A stretch of 64,000 bases of DNA from NCBI GenBank assembly GCA_963723595.1, contig CAVRRQ010000003.1, positions 62,001 to 126,000 of the forward strand, read 5' to 3'. A model generated the notes under the pieces. That model did not search any database. It was not told where the DNA came from and saw nothing but the letters and a program-made list of their open reading frames with translations. How positions within the stretch are numbered: the first letter of the stretch is position 1; each line of letters starts with the position of its first letter. The translations under genes and the position numbers were made by a program. This document shows positions 31,598 to 41,420 of this stretch, in pieces. This stretch comes from RYN-230 sp963723595 (GTDB taxonomy: Bacteria > Actinomycetota > Actinomycetes > Streptosporangiales > Streptosporangiaceae).

Positions 31598-33454
31598 CTA
31601 GGCCACGCCCACCCGGCGCCCGTCCGCACCCGTGCCCTGGGACTCGACCCCACCCGGCCCCTGGGACTCGACCCCACCCGCGCCGTGCTCCTCATGCACG
31701 TACCGGCGGCCACGCAGCAGCGAAGCGAGCGCCGCGATGAGGCAGGCCGCGATGGCGAAGTCGAAGGCGAGGGCCAGGCCGTTCGAGAACGCCGGCGAGA
31801 TCAGGGACGGGAAGAAGCTGCGCCCGGTCAGGTAGGCGGCGTGACTGGCCGGCAGCTTGGTCAGGGCATGGCCGAGCAGGGTCTGCACCGGGTTGTAGCC
31901 GAGCAGCGCCGCGAACATGATCGAGACTGGCGGCAGGGCCGCGATGCGGGCCGCGTCAGCGTGCGACACACCCTGGGCGACCAGGCCGTGGTTGAGCGCG
32001 GCGGGCAGCGAGGACGCCAGGCCCAGGATGATCAGCGTGAAGAAGATGCCGATGGACAGGACCATGGCCGAGTTCTGGAAGGTGGCGCTCATCCCGGCGC
32101 CCACCCCGCGGCTCTCCCGCGGCAGGCTGTTCATGATCCCGGCCCGGTTCGGCGAGGCGAACAGCCCCATGCCGAGCCCGTTGAGCAGCAGGATCAGCGC
32201 GAACTGCCAGTAGGTGAAGTTGATCGGCAGCAGCTCGAGGAGCAGGAACGAGGCCGCGGCCACCACCATGCCGCCGGTGGAGAACGGGCGGGCGCCGAAG
32301 CGGTCGGACAGCCAGCCGGACACCGGCCCGGCGACCAGGAAACCGACGGTCAGCGGCAGCATGTAAATCCCGGCCTTCAGCGGGGTCTGGCTGAAGCTGA
32401 CGCCGTGCCGCGGCAGGTAGATGCCCTGCAGCCAGATGATCAGCACGAACATCAGGCCGCCCCGGCCGAGCGAGGACAGCAGGCTGGCCAGGTTCCCGGC
32501 GGTGAAGGCGCGGATCCTGAACAGCTTCAGCTGGAACATCGGCTCCTCGACCCGGGTCTCCACGAAGCAGAAGACGATCAGCACGGCCAGGCCGCCGAAG
32601 ATGGCGGTCAGCACGAACGGGCTGGTCCAGCCCATCGTGTGGCCACCGTAGGGCTGGATGCCGTAGGTGATCCCGACCAGCACGGCGATCAGGCCGGCGG
32701 CGAAGGTGACGTTGCCCAGCCAGTCCAGCCGCGCGGGCCGGCGGACGCCGAGCTCGCGGAGCTTCAGGTAGGCCCAGAACGTGCCGAACACCCCGAACGG
32801 CACCGAGACCAGGAAGACCAGCCGCCAGTCGATGGGGCCGAGCAGGCCGCCGAGGACCAGCCCGATGAACGAGCCCGCGATGCCCGCGACCTGGTTCAGC
32901 CCGAGCGCCAGCCCGCGCTGGTTGGTCGGGAACGCGTCGGTGAGCAGCGCGCCGGAGTTGGCCATCAGCATGGCCCCGCCGACGCCCTGCAAGATGCGGC
33001 CCGCGATGATCCACCAGGCCGCGGCCGAGCCGTGCAGCCAGGTGAGCGCCAGCAGCACCGAGAACACGCTGAACACCGCGAAGCCCAGGTTGTAGATCCG
33101 GACCCGGCCGAACATGTCGCCGAGGCGGCCGAAACTCACCACCAGCACGGCGGTGACCACCAGGTAGCCCATGATCATCCACAGCAGCAGGCTGGTGTTG
33201 CCTGGCTGCAGCGGGTTGACCCCGATGCCGCGGAAGATGTCCGGCAGCGCGATCAGCATGATCGAGGCGTTGATGGTGGCCATCAGCACGCCCAGCGTGG
33301 TGTTCGACAGCGCGATCCACTTGTAGCCCGGGCCCGGGGGCTGGGCCGCCCGGCCGGCGCCGCGCTGCGCGATCCCGCGGCTGGCTACTTCGTGATGCCC
33401 GTGGTGGCCGTTGAGCTGCGCAGAGTTACCCGGCTCAGCAGAGGAGGCCCGCAT
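31598..33454 (-). CDS. DHA2-type (14-TMS) MFS drug exporter
   Basis: 618 residues with about 14 hydrophobic segments. ALSNTTLGVLMATINASIM is the first helix, FGRLGDMFGRVRIYN the loop 2/3 motif, and LALGLNQVAGIAGSFIGLVLGG contains the antiporter motif C-like glycines. SGWLSDRFGARPF repeats the loop motif in the second half. The C terminus has two GGVESQG copies. It should expel hydrophobic drugs or metabolites by proton antiport. GGAAGGG precedes ATG 33454, and the shared 15-bp box at 33463-33477 overlaps the leader. No TetR gene is adjacent. Confidence 0.87.
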   Translation of the reverse strand: MRASSAEPGNSAQLNGHHGHHEVASRGIAQRGAGRAAQPPGPGYKWIALSNTTLGVLMATINASIMLIALPDIFRGIGVNPLQPGNTSLLLWMIMGYLVVTAVLVVSFGRLGDMFGRVRIYNLGFAVFSVFSVLLALTWLHGSAAAWWIIAGRILQGVGGAMLMANSGALLTDAFPTNQRGLALGLNQVAGIAGSFIGLVLGGLLGPIDWRLVFLVSVPFGVFGTFWAYLKLRELGVRRPARLDWLGNVTFAAGLIAVLVGITYGIQPYGGHTMGWTSPFVLTAIFGGLAVLIVFCFVETRVEEPMFQLKLFRIRAFTAGNLASLLSSLGRGGLMFVLIIWLQGIYLPRHGVSFSQTPLKAGIYMLPLTVGFLVAGPVSGWLSDRFGARPFSTGGMVVAAASFLLLELLPINFTYWQFALILLLNGLGMGLFASPNRAGIMNSLPRESRGVGAGMSATFQNSAMVLSIGIFFTLIILGLASSLPAALNHGLVAQGVSHADAARIAALPPVSIMFAALLGYNPVQTLLGHALTKLPASHAAYLTGRSFFPSLISPAFSNGLALAFDFAIAACLIAALASLLRGRRYVHEEHGAGGVESQGPGGVESQGTGADGRRVGVA

Positions 33455-33462
33455 GCCTACCC

Positions 33463-33477
33463 TTCCCTAACGGTCTT
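33463..33477 (-). promoter_or_regulatory. 15-bp box in the exporter leader shared with the FAD monooxygenase promoter
   Basis: TTCCCTAACGGTCTT occurs here and, as its reverse complement, at 15116-15130. Here it lies 9 bases upstream of the start codon. A T/A-rich patch at 33518-33545 with TATTAA on the minus strand probably holds the -10 box. A common repressor site is the simplest explanation. Confidence 0.4.
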
Positions 33478-33582
33478 TTCCCGGCCATGTCCTGCGGCCG
33501 GGCAGTCCCGTCCCCTGAATTAATAGTTGCTTAATACAAACTAACATCAGGGAAGCGGCGATGTAATCCCGGGCTGAGCCGC

Positions 33583-33963
33583 CTACTCACCGTGGTAGAC
33601 GGCCTCCACGTTGTGGCCGTCGGGGTCGCGCAGGAACACGCCGTAGTACCCCGGGTGGTACTCGGGCCACTCGCGCGGCGCGTTCAGGACCTCCGCCCCC
33701 GCCGCGACCGCGGCCTCGTGCACGGCGTCCACCTCGGGACGGCCGGCGGCCCGGAACGCGACATGCAGTTCCCTGGTCTCCCTGCCCTGGGCCGAGCTGA
33801 GCCAGAAATCGGGCGGCCCCTCCGGGCCAGCCAGGCCGACGACGAAGGACTCGCCGGCCGGGAAGCGCAGCGCCTCGCGCATCCCCATCGGGGCGAAAGC
33901 ACGCAGGTAGAACGCGAGCGACAGCTCGACGTCGGCCACCTGGACAACCATGTGATCGATCAT
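33583..33963 (-). CDS. VOC/glyoxalase-family protein
   Basis: 126 residues, one VOC domain made of two beta-alpha-beta-beta-beta units. IDHMVVQVADVELSLAFYL begins the first, and the second ends GYYGVFLRDPDGHNVEAVYHG. The usual metal ligands can be placed at His in IDHMVV, His in RELHVAFRA and Glu in NVEAVY. Members include glyoxalase-like isomerases and resistance proteins, so the exact reaction is unknown. It is a stand-alone gene between the exporter and DUF3037. Confidence 0.82.
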   Translation of the reverse strand: MIDHMVVQVADVELSLAFYLRAFAPMGMREALRFPAGESFVVGLAGPEGPPDFWLSSAQGRETRELHVAFRAAGRPEVDAVHEAAVAAGAEVLNAPREWPEYHPGYYGVFLRDPDGHNVEAVYHGE

Positions 33964-33998
33964 GAGCGCAGGCTACCGGCCAGGCACGCCGGTCCCCG

Positions 33999-34379
33999 TC
34001 AGCGGACCAGGTCGTCGAAGAGCCGGTCCAGTTCCGCGGCGGGGTCGGCGGTCAGGCCGCTGTGCACCGGCCCGGGCTGGACGATCGTGCTGCGCGTGGC
34101 GGTGAGCCAGCGGAACCTCGCCCCGGGCGGCTGCTCCGCCGGGGGGCCGCTGCGGCAGCCCTCCTCCAGAGCGCCGAGGGCCGCCGCCACCGCCGCCAGG
34201 TCCGTGGCAGGATCGAGCGCCCGGAGCCGGTCTTCGTTGAGGAGAATCCGGCAGCCGAGGTAGCGGTGCTGCTGGCAGTAGAGGATCACCCCGGCATTGA
34301 TCGCCTCGCCGCGCTCGACCCTCGGCACGACGCGGATGAGCGCGTACTCGAAAGCCTCGGTGCCTGGCCCGGTTCCCAT
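33999..34379 (-). CDS. DUF3037 protein
   Basis: 126 residues. EAFEYALIRVVPRVERGEAINAG and VILYCQQHRYLGCRI (read consecutively) are the conserved DUF3037 core, and FRWLTATRSTIVQPGPVHSG is the second block. The function is not known. It is coupled to a HipA-like kinase gene by TGATG at 34379, and such pairing is seen in other actinomycetes. By analogy it may be a partner or inhibitor of the kinase. Confidence 0.85.
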   Translation of the reverse strand: MGTGPGTEAFEYALIRVVPRVERGEAINAGVILYCQQHRYLGCRILLNEDRLRALDPATDLAAVAAALGALEEGCRSGPPAEQPPGARFRWLTATRSTIVQPGPVHSGLTADPAAELDRLFDDLVR

Positions 34380-35104
34380 CAGCGGATCACCTCCAGCACC
34401 CGGGGAGCGCGTTCCAGCAGGTGCGCGGCGTAGCCGGCGGGCTGCCCGTCGCCGAACCAGCCGGCCGGAACCAGGGCCAGCACCTCGTCCAGCAGCGCGG
34501 GGGTGATCCGCGGGGCCAGGGCCTGGTGCGCGCCGGACACGTCGGTCGCGGCGTGACGCAGCACGTGGTCCTTCGTGCCGAACGGTGCCAGCGGCCGGGC
34601 GGCCGGCCAGTTGTGCTGGAAGTACAGCGCGGATCCGTGGTCGATCAGCCAGACGTCGCCGTGCCAGACCAGCAGGTTCGGGTTGCGCCAGGTCCGGTCC
34701 ACGTTCTGGATCAGCGCGTCGAACCACAGCACCCGGCTGGCGAACTCCGCGTCTACCGCCCAGCCCGCGGGATCGAACCCGGCCGATCCGGGCAGGAAGT
34801 CCACCCCCAGGTTCAGCCCTTCGCTGGCCCGGAGCAGGTCCTGGATCTCCGGGTCGGGCTCGGCGGCGGCGATCCGCGGGTCGAGGCAGGCGAGCACCAG
34901 GTCGGGGGTGCGCAGGCCGAGCCGCCGGGCGAGCTCGCCGCCGACGATCTCCGCCACCAGGGCCTTCGGGCCCTGGCCGGCGCCACGGAACTTCAGCACG
35001 TAGGTGCCGAGGTTGTCCGCCTCGACCAGGGCAGGCAGCGAGCCCCCCTCGCGCAGCGGGGTCACGTAGCGGGTGACGCTCACCGGTTCCAGCACCCGGG
35101 ACAC
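34379..35104 (-). CDS. HipA-like protein kinase
   Basis: 241 residues of the short HipA-like family. GTYVLKFRGAGQGPKALVAE is the nucleotide-binding part, with Lys in LKFRG and KALVAE. The catalytic Asp/Asn are in NVDRTWRNPNLLV and the metal Asp is in WLIDHGSALYF. HipA kinases phosphorylate proteins (GltX in E. coli) and cause growth arrest. This short form lacks the N-terminal subdomain of full HipA. No HipB gene is next to it; DUF3037 takes that place, coupled by a one-base stop-start overlap. Confidence 0.82.
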   Translation of the reverse strand: MSRVLEPVSVTRYVTPLREGGSLPALVEADNLGTYVLKFRGAGQGPKALVAEIVGGELARRLGLRTPDLVLACLDPRIAAAEPDPEIQDLLRASEGLNLGVDFLPGSAGFDPAGWAVDAEFASRVLWFDALIQNVDRTWRNPNLLVWHGDVWLIDHGSALYFQHNWPAARPLAPFGTKDHVLRHAATDVSGAHQALAPRITPALLDEVLALVPAGWFGDGQPAGYAAHLLERAPRVLEVIR

Positions 35105-35105
35105 G

Positions 35106-35810
35106 TTAGCCCGGTGTGGCGCGGAGGGCGGCGTACCAGGGCGGGAACTCGCGCAGGGAGTCCAGGACGATCCCGGCTCCGGCCTCCCGCAGGTCCGCGG
35201 CGCTGAACGATCCCGTCGTCACCCCGACCGCGTGCACTCCGGCCTCCGCCGCGGCCGCCATGTCGGCCGGGGCATCACCGACGTAGACCGCCGCCCCGAT
35301 CCGGGTCAGCACGGCGGCCTTCTCCGGCCCGTACACGTGCGTGTAAAGGCCGTCAGGTTCCAGCCCGGCGGCGATCAGGCTGGGCCCGACCGAGACCGGG
35401 TGTTTCGCGGTGATGATGATGGCCCGCTCGCCCGCGTGCCGGACGGCGTCGAGTGCCTCGCCCGCCCCGGGCAGCGGCGTGGTCAGCCCGGGGGCGAGCC
35501 GGACGTAGTGGCGCCGGTAGATGCCGGCGGCCGCGTCCCGCTGCCCGGCCGGGAACCAGAACGCCGCCTCGTCCTCGAGCTTGATGCCCAGCCGCCGGGT
35601 GACGGAGTCCAGGTCGATGCGGGCCCCGGTCTCCCGGGCCACCTCCGCCCACGCGGCCAGGATCGCGGCCTGCGAGTCGATCAGCGTCAGGTCCAGATCG
35701 AACCCGACCGGCCCGGCCGAGTTCCGGATCAAGGAGGTCCCGTCAGACTGGATCAACACGCAACCCGGGGGGTAGTCACGTACCGGGACCGGGCCGGCAT
35801 GGCTGAGCAA
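35106..35810 (-). CDS. HAD-superfamily hydrolase (phosphoglycolate-phosphatase-like)
   Basis: 234 residues. The nucleophile motif is VGFDLDLTLIDSQ (DxDxT), motif II the Thr in RAIIITAKHP, and motif IV the Asp pair in AVYVGDAPADMAAAAEAG. The cap inserts after motif I. It dephosphorylates a small metabolite in the cytosol. About 35 residues precede the DxDxT motif, longer than usual, so the true start may lie inside. It ends 2 bases from the HipA-like gene start and is divergent from the copper amine oxidase gene. Confidence 0.8.
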   Translation of the reverse strand: MLSHAGPVPVRDYPPGCVLIQSDGTSLIRNSAGPVGFDLDLTLIDSQAAILAAWAEVARETGARIDLDSVTRRLGIKLEDEAAFWFPAGQRDAAAGIYRRHYVRLAPGLTTPLPGAGEALDAVRHAGERAIIITAKHPVSVGPSLIAAGLEPDGLYTHVYGPEKAAVLTRIGAAVYVGDAPADMAAAAEAGVHAVGVTTGSFSAADLREAGAGIVLDSLREFPPWYAALRATPG

Positions 35811-35827
35811 ACCCGCGGAGGCAATTG

Positions 35828-37803
35828 GTGAGCACCCTGGAGCAGCCTGGGCACGCGCAGCACCCGCTCGACCCGCTGACCGAGGACGAGTTCCGGCAGG
35901 CCGTGGCCGTGCTGCGGCGGGACCGCGGGGTCGGGCCGACCTGGCGGATCGCCTCGGTCGAACTGCGCGAGCCGGCCAAGGACGCCCTGGGCGACCTCAC
36001 CGAGGGCGGACCGGCCCGCGAAGCACCGGCCCCCCAAGCACCGGCCCGCGAAGCGCTGATCGTGTGCTGGAACCGGGACGACGGCCATGCCTACCGCGCG
36101 GTGGTGTCGCTGGACGCCGACGCCGTCACGGCCTGGGAGCCGCTCCCCGGGCAGCAGCCGAACATCACGCTGGACGAGTGGCACGAATGCGACGAGATGC
36201 TGCGCAGCGACCCGGCGCTGGCGGGGGCGCTCGCGCGGCGCGGCATCACTGACCGTTCACGCATCCTTACTGATCTCTGGGCGTTTGGCGCGGACCTGGT
36301 CCCGCCACGCTACCGTGGCCTGCGGCTGGGCTGGGCGGACGTCTGGCTACCGCGGCAGCGAGCAGGGTAATCCCTACGCGCACCACCTCAGCGGGCTGCA
36401 CCCGATCGTGGACCTCAACCGGATGGCGCTGCTGGAGATCGAGCGACAGCGGGGACGCTGCCGCGCCGCCCGAGGTGATGGGCGAGTACCTGCCCAAGCT
36501 CATCCCGATGCCGCTGCGCGAGGTGGCGCCGCTGGAGATCAGCCAGACCGACGGGGTCTCGTTCCGCCTGGACGGCCACCGGCTGCGCTGGCAGAACTGG
36601 GAGATGCGGCTCGGCTTCAACTACCGGGAAGGCCTGGTCCTGCACACGGTCGGGTTCCGCGACGCCGGGCGGCTGCGCCCGGTCGCGCACCGGCTCTCGT
36701 TCGCGGAGATGGTGGTGCCCTACCGGGATCCGACCCCCGACCACTTCCGGCGGACCGCGTTCGACATCGGCGAGTGGGGACTCGGCTTCATGACCACGTC
36801 CCTCGAACGGGGCTGCGACTGCCTCGGCGAGATCACCTACCTCGACGCGGTCGTGCACGACTCGGCGGGCGAGCCGCAGCGCATCCCGCACGCCATCTGC
36901 ATCCATGAAGAGGACAACGGCGTGCTGTGGAAGCACGTGGACCACGAGTTCGGCCCCGAGGTCCGCCGCGCCCGGCGGCTGGTGGTGTCCTTCCACGTCA
37001 CGGTGGCGAACTACGAGTACCTCGTCTACTGGCGCTTCTACCAGGACGGCAACATCGAGTGCGAGGTCCGCGCGACCGGGATCATGGTCACCTCGAGCTT
37101 CCCGCCCGGCCAGCCGCCGCCGTACGGCACGGTCGTCGATAACCGCACTTACGCTCCGTTCCACCAGCACTTCATCGTCGCCCGACTGGACCTGGACGTC
37201 GATGGACGGGCGAACACGGTGTACGCCGTCGACTCGCAGCCGGCGGCCGCGGGGCCGGGCGACCCGTACGGGCTCGGCCTGCAGCTGCGCCAGACCCCGC
37301 TGCGCACCGAGGCCGAGGGCCAGCAGGATTACGACTGGGCGACCCAGCGCGGCTGGAAGGTCGTGAGCACGGGCACCTCCAACTCACTCGGCACCCCGAC
37401 CGGATACAAGCTGGTGCCCGGCGGGTCGTTCCCGGCGTTGCTGGACCCGTCGTCGGCGGTGCTGCGGCGCGCCCGGGTGATCGAGCACACGCTCTGGGTC
37501 ACCCCGTACCACCCGGACGAGCGATGGCCGTGCGGCGACTTTCCCACCCAGAGTGCGGCGGACACCGGGCTGCCCGCCTGGACCGCGCAGAACCGCCCGA
37601 TCGAGAACGCCGACGTCGTGCTGTGGTACGTGTTCGGGATCCACCACATCACCCGGCCCGAGGACTGGCCGATCATGCCGGTGGACACGGTGTCGTTCTG
37701 GCTCAAGCCGTTCGGGTTCTTTGATCGTAATCCGGCCCTTGACGTGCCCCCGGACGCGAATTCCGGCTGCCACCCCGGCGGGGGTGCCGCCGGGCCCGGC
37801 TGA
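35828..37803 (+). CDS. Copper amine oxidase (primary-amine oxidase, two frameshifts)
   Basis: About 657 residues, normal for the family. The TPQ-forming Tyr is in VANYEYLVYW (Tyr codon at about 37012), the copper His are in HQHFIVARLD and GIHHITRPEDWP, and MTTSLERGCDC leads into the catalytic Asp region GEITYLDAVVHD. The N-terminal domains (HPLDPLTEDEFRQAVAVL) are in other frames, with breaks at about 36350 and 36460. It deaminates primary amines to aldehydes, H2O2 and ammonia, and no signal peptide is seen. GTG 35828 is chosen for the conserved STLEQPGHAQHPLDPL. A secreted propeller gene follows 29 bases later. Confidence 0.9.
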
Positions 37804-37832
37804 GCATGCTGGCCCGTGGCTAGTCTGTGACG

Positions 37833-39481
37833 ATGCGCAGCAGCCCGGCGGTGCGGACGGCCGGATGGCTCGCTGGCCTGACCGCCGCGCTCTGGATGGC
37901 TGCGGCCGGATCCGCCGGCGCGGTCACCGCCACGACGACCAGCCCCAGCTCCTCCCCCAGCCCCAGTTCCCCGGCCAGCCCGGGCCCGTCCGCTGGCGCG
38001 GGCTCCTGGACCGTGTATCACGGCGACCTGGCGGGCCGCGGCGTGGCCGCGTCCCCGGGCGCCGGGTGGGCACCGCGGCGTCGGCGTGGAGCTCGCCCGC
38101 GCTGGACGGCGAGCTCTACGGTGAGCCGCTGGTCTCGGCGGGCCGGGTCTACGTGGCCACCGAAAACGACACCGTGTACGCGCTGTCCGCCGCCACCGGC
38201 AAGGTGGCCTGGTCGCGGCATCTGGCCACCCCGGTCCCGGCCGGCTCGCTGCCCTGCGGCGACATCCACCCCACGGTCGGGATCACCGGCACCCCGGTCA
38301 TCGACCCGGCCCGGGCCGAGATCTTCGTGGTGGCCGACGAGGAGTCCAACGGCCACCCCGCTCACGTGCTGGCCGGCCTGAGCACGGCGACCGGCCGGGT
38401 CGAGATGACCCGGGACGTGGACCCGGCCGGGGCGGACACCGCGGCGCTGCTCCAGCGCACCGGCCTGACCCTGGCCGGCGGCCGGGTGGTGTTCGGCTTC
38501 GGCGGCAACGACGGGGACTGCGCCACCTACCGGGGGCGGGTCGTGTCGGTCCCCGAGACGGGCGGGCCACCCTCGATTTTCACCGTGGACGGGAAGGCCG
38601 GCCAGTCACAGGGCGCGGTCTGGATGGGCGGGGCCGCCCCGGCCGTGGACGCCGACGGCGACGTCTGGGTCACCGTCGGCAACGGGTCGGTGTACCAGGC
38701 CTCGCGCGGCTACGACGACAGCGATTCCGTGCTGGACCTGTCGCCCTCGATGAAGCTGCTGCAGTACTTCGCGCCGGCCAGCTGGGCCGCCAACAACTCC
38801 CGGGACCTCGACATGTCCGCCGAGCCCGCCCTGCTGAGCGGCGGCCGGGTGCTGATCGCCGGGAAGTCCGGGATCGCCTACCTGCTCAGCGGGGCACATC
38901 TCGGCGGCATCGGCGGGCAGCTGGCTTCGACACAGCCGGTGTGCGGCGCGAACATCGACGGCGGGCGTCGCGGTGACCGGCAGCACCGTCTACCTGCCCT
39001 GTTTCAGCGGGATTCTGGCGATCCGCGCGAGCGCCTCCCCGCCAGGCCTGCAGCTGCTGTGGAGTTCCCGGACCGGCGGCGCCCCGCCGATCGTGGCCGG
39101 CGGCCTGGTCTGGACCATCAGCCAGGCCGGGTGGCTGTACGGCCTCGACCCGCAGACCGGGCACGTCCGGCAGAAGGCCCCGCTCGGCGGCGCCCCGGCG
39201 AACCACTTCCCCACCCCGAGCGTGGGCGCGGCCTGCTGCTGGCCCCGGACGGGAACCGGGTGGTCGCGTTCCGGGTCGGCCACTCCGGGACGAGCCCGGC
39301 CACCACGCCGGCCAGCACCGCGCCGTCTGCGCACGTCACTCACCAGCAGGACACCGCCAGCGTCGCACCCTCGCCGGGTCTGTCCGGCGGGGCCATCGCG
39401 GGCATCGTCACCGGCAGCCTGGCCGTGCTGGCCGCGCTCGGCTGGCTGGTGTGGCGCCGGGCGCCGAACCGGCAGAACTAG
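37833..39481 (+). CDS. Secreted PQQ-type beta-propeller protein with C-terminal membrane anchor (three frameshifts)
   Basis: About 548 residues. A signal peptide (TAGWLAGLTAALWMAAAGSA) is followed by a Ser/Pro linker and propeller blades such as GRVYVATENDTVYALSAATG, GRVVFGFGGNDGDCATYRG, GDVWVTVGNGSVYQASRGYD and GLVWTISQAGWLYGLDPQTG. The C terminus has one membrane helix (GIVTGSLAVLAALGWLVW) and RRAPNRQN. Breaks are near 38075, 38960 and 39225. PQQ-like repeats serve both in dehydrogenases and as scaffolds; no clear catalytic site is seen. Its place next to the amine oxidase may hint at an outside partner in amine breakdown. Confidence 0.75.
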
Positions 39482-39533
39482 CCCGGGGGTCCGAGCCCCC
39501 TGGTCAGCGAGCCGGGCTGGCGATGCCCCAGCC

Positions 39534-39842
39534 CTAAAGGTCGTCGTTCTCTTCCGCCCGGCTGGGAGCCTCCCGGCTGCCAGGCCCCCGGCCGTACAGG
39601 CGGGCGTCGCGCTCGATCTCCTCGACGTCCTCGAGGGCGGCCCGCTGGATCCGGCGGCTGTGCGCGGTCCGCAGCCGGGGCCGGCTGACCAAGAGCCGGG
39701 TTCGGCGGCCTACGAGGGCCACGCCGAGGATCAGCAGCACGATAGCCACCACGAAGATCACGACCGCGTCGGTCACGGTGAAGGACTTCGACGCGGATGC
39801 GGCGGCCGCCCCCGCTCCGACCAGGCTGATGCCGGACGTCAT
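39534..39842 (-). CDS. Small membrane protein, 102 residues
   Basis: One membrane helix (VVIFVVAIVLLILGVALVG) is followed by a basic stretch (RRTRLLVSRPRLRTAHSRRI) and an acidic C terminus (EDVEEIERDARLYG, EENDDL). ATG 39842 is selected since the upstream frame shows no protein character. No family is recognised. It is convergent with the propeller gene and divergent from the methyltransferase gene. Confidence 0.6.
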   Translation of the reverse strand: MTSGISLVGAGAAAASASKSFTVTDAVVIFVVAIVLLILGVALVGRRTRLLVSRPRLRTAHSRRIQRAALEDVEEIERDARLYGRGPGSREAPSRAEENDDL

Positions 39843-40141
39843 TGTTCCGCCTCCCGACCCACCGAGCCAGCTGCGCTGCTCTGCCGCCGCGCCACCGGCA
39901 CCATCAGGCCGATGTCCTCCAGTGTAAAGCGCAGGCCAAATTCCGGCATCCCTGCCGGGCCCGGAAACTAACGCCGCAGGCCTCCCCGGCGGAGCGCGGC
40001 GCACACCGCAGGGACGGGCCGCCTTCCGGGGCGGCCGGGCCATTTACAAGGACCGGCCGGGCGTGTGGACTGGGTTACGGAGCAGCATTTCCGGCCTATT
40101 CCGCGCGCCTTTCCGTCCCGCCCGCAGAGGAGAGTCCCATC

Positions 40142-41353
40142 GTGCCCGAGAACGCCGCGCCGGACAGCACCGCCGCCGGGACCGGCAGCACCCCGCCCGC
40201 CAGCACCCCGCCTGCCAGCACCCCGCAGGCCAGCACGGGCCCCCCGCCCGCGGCGAGCAGCACCGGCCCCGCGCCCGACGCCCACCCGCCCGCTCCTCCT
40301 GCGGCTCCCCGGCCCGGGGAGATGTCGCTGTACGCCGCGATGCTCGGCGAGACCGGCGCCCCGCTCGGCCGGCTGCTCGAAGGCATGATGACCGCGCAGG
40401 TCACCGCGGTGCTGGCCCGGTTAGCAATCGCGGACGAGCTGGCCGGCGGCCCGCTCACCGCCGGCCAGCTCGCGGCCCGTACCGGAGCCGCGCCTGACGC
40501 CCTGGGCCGGCTGCTGTCCGCGGCGGCCGTCTACGGGCTGGTCCGCAAGGACGACGCGGGCCGGTACGTGCTGGCCCCGGCCGGCGACCTGCTGCGCACC
40601 GACGCCGAGGGCACCGCGCGGGGCGTGGCGGTGGGGTTCCTGGGCCCACCTCTCTGGCAGAGCGCGGGGCACCTGGAGGAGATCGTCCGCAGCCCCGACC
40701 CGGTGAACCCGGCCCGGCCCGGAGGGATTTACGAGTACTACGGCCAGCACCCGGACGAGGCGGCCTGGTTCGCCCGGGCCATGGGCATGGTCACCGGGAT
40801 CATGGTGGACCAGCTGGCCCGCACCGGGTTCCGGCCGCTGGCCTCCGGGCGCATCGTGGACGTCGGCGGCAGTCGCGGGACGCTGCTGGCCTACCTGCTC
40901 CAGGCCCTCCCGTCCGCCCGCGGGGTGCTGCTGGACCGCGCCGAGGCCCTGGCCGGCGCCCCCGGGTACCTGGCCGGCGCGGGTGTCGGTGACCGGGTGG
41001 AGCTGGTGGTCGGCGACTTCCTCCGCGAGGTCCCGCCCGGTGGCGACCTGTACGTGCTGAGCCAGATCCTGCACAACTGGGACGACGAGAGCGTGCGCAC
41101 GATCGTCCGCAACTGCCACCGGGCGAGCCTGCCCGGCGGCGGGCTCCTGGTGATCGACTACGTGCTCCCCGACGGGCCCGAGCCGTCCCTGGCCCACCTG
41201 ATGGACCTGATCATGATGATGGCGCTGGGCGGCCGGGAGCGTACCCGGGCCGAGCACGAGGCGGTGCTGCGCCCGGAAGGCTACGAGCTCGTCCGGGACA
41301 CCCCGCTGGCCGCGGTTCTGCCCTGGCGGATTCTGGAGTTCCAGCGGGTGTGA
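40142..41353 (+). CDS. SAM-dependent O-methyltransferase, COMT-like
   Basis: 403 residues. An N-terminal Pro/Thr/Ser-rich segment (GSTPPASTPPASTPQAST) is an unusual, probably disordered, addition. The dimerisation helix domain follows (ARLAIADELAGGPLTAGQLA), then the Rossmann SAM site GRIVDVGGSRGTLLAYLLQ, the acidic VLLDRAEALA and the catalytic-region LSQILHNWDDESVRTIVRNC. Such enzymes methylate hydroxyls of polyketides or phenols. GAGGAGAG about 8 bases before GTG 40142 is the ribosome site. No biosynthetic cluster surrounds it. Confidence 0.85.
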   Translation: MPENAAPDSTAAGTGSTPPASTPPASTPQASTGPPPAASSTGPAPDAHPPAPPAAPRPGEMSLYAAMLGETGAPLGRLLEGMMTAQVTAVLARLAIADELAGGPLTAGQLAARTGAAPDALGRLLSAAAVYGLVRKDDAGRYVLAPAGDLLRTDAEGTARGVAVGFLGPPLWQSAGHLEEIVRSPDPVNPARPGGIYEYYGQHPDEAAWFARAMGMVTGIMVDQLARTGFRPLASGRIVDVGGSRGTLLAYLLQALPSARGVLLDRAEALAGAPGYLAGAGVGDRVELVVGDFLREVPPGGDLYVLSQILHNWDDESVRTIVRNCHRASLPGGGLLVIDYVLPDGPEPSLAHLMDLIMMMALGGRERTRAEHEAVLRPEGYELVRDTPLAAVLPWRILEFQRV

Positions 41354-41420
41354 ACGATCACCGGCGACGCCCGCGCTGGCCCGGCCCCGCGCTGGCCGGC
41401 CCCGGCGCTGGCCCCGGTGG

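Noticed and set aside
30848..33523. An 891-residue open frame on the plus strand opposite the SDR and DHA2 exporter
   Set aside because: Low-complexity Arg/Gly/Gln/Asp composition and no motifs, while the minus strand encodes a clear SDR and transporter.
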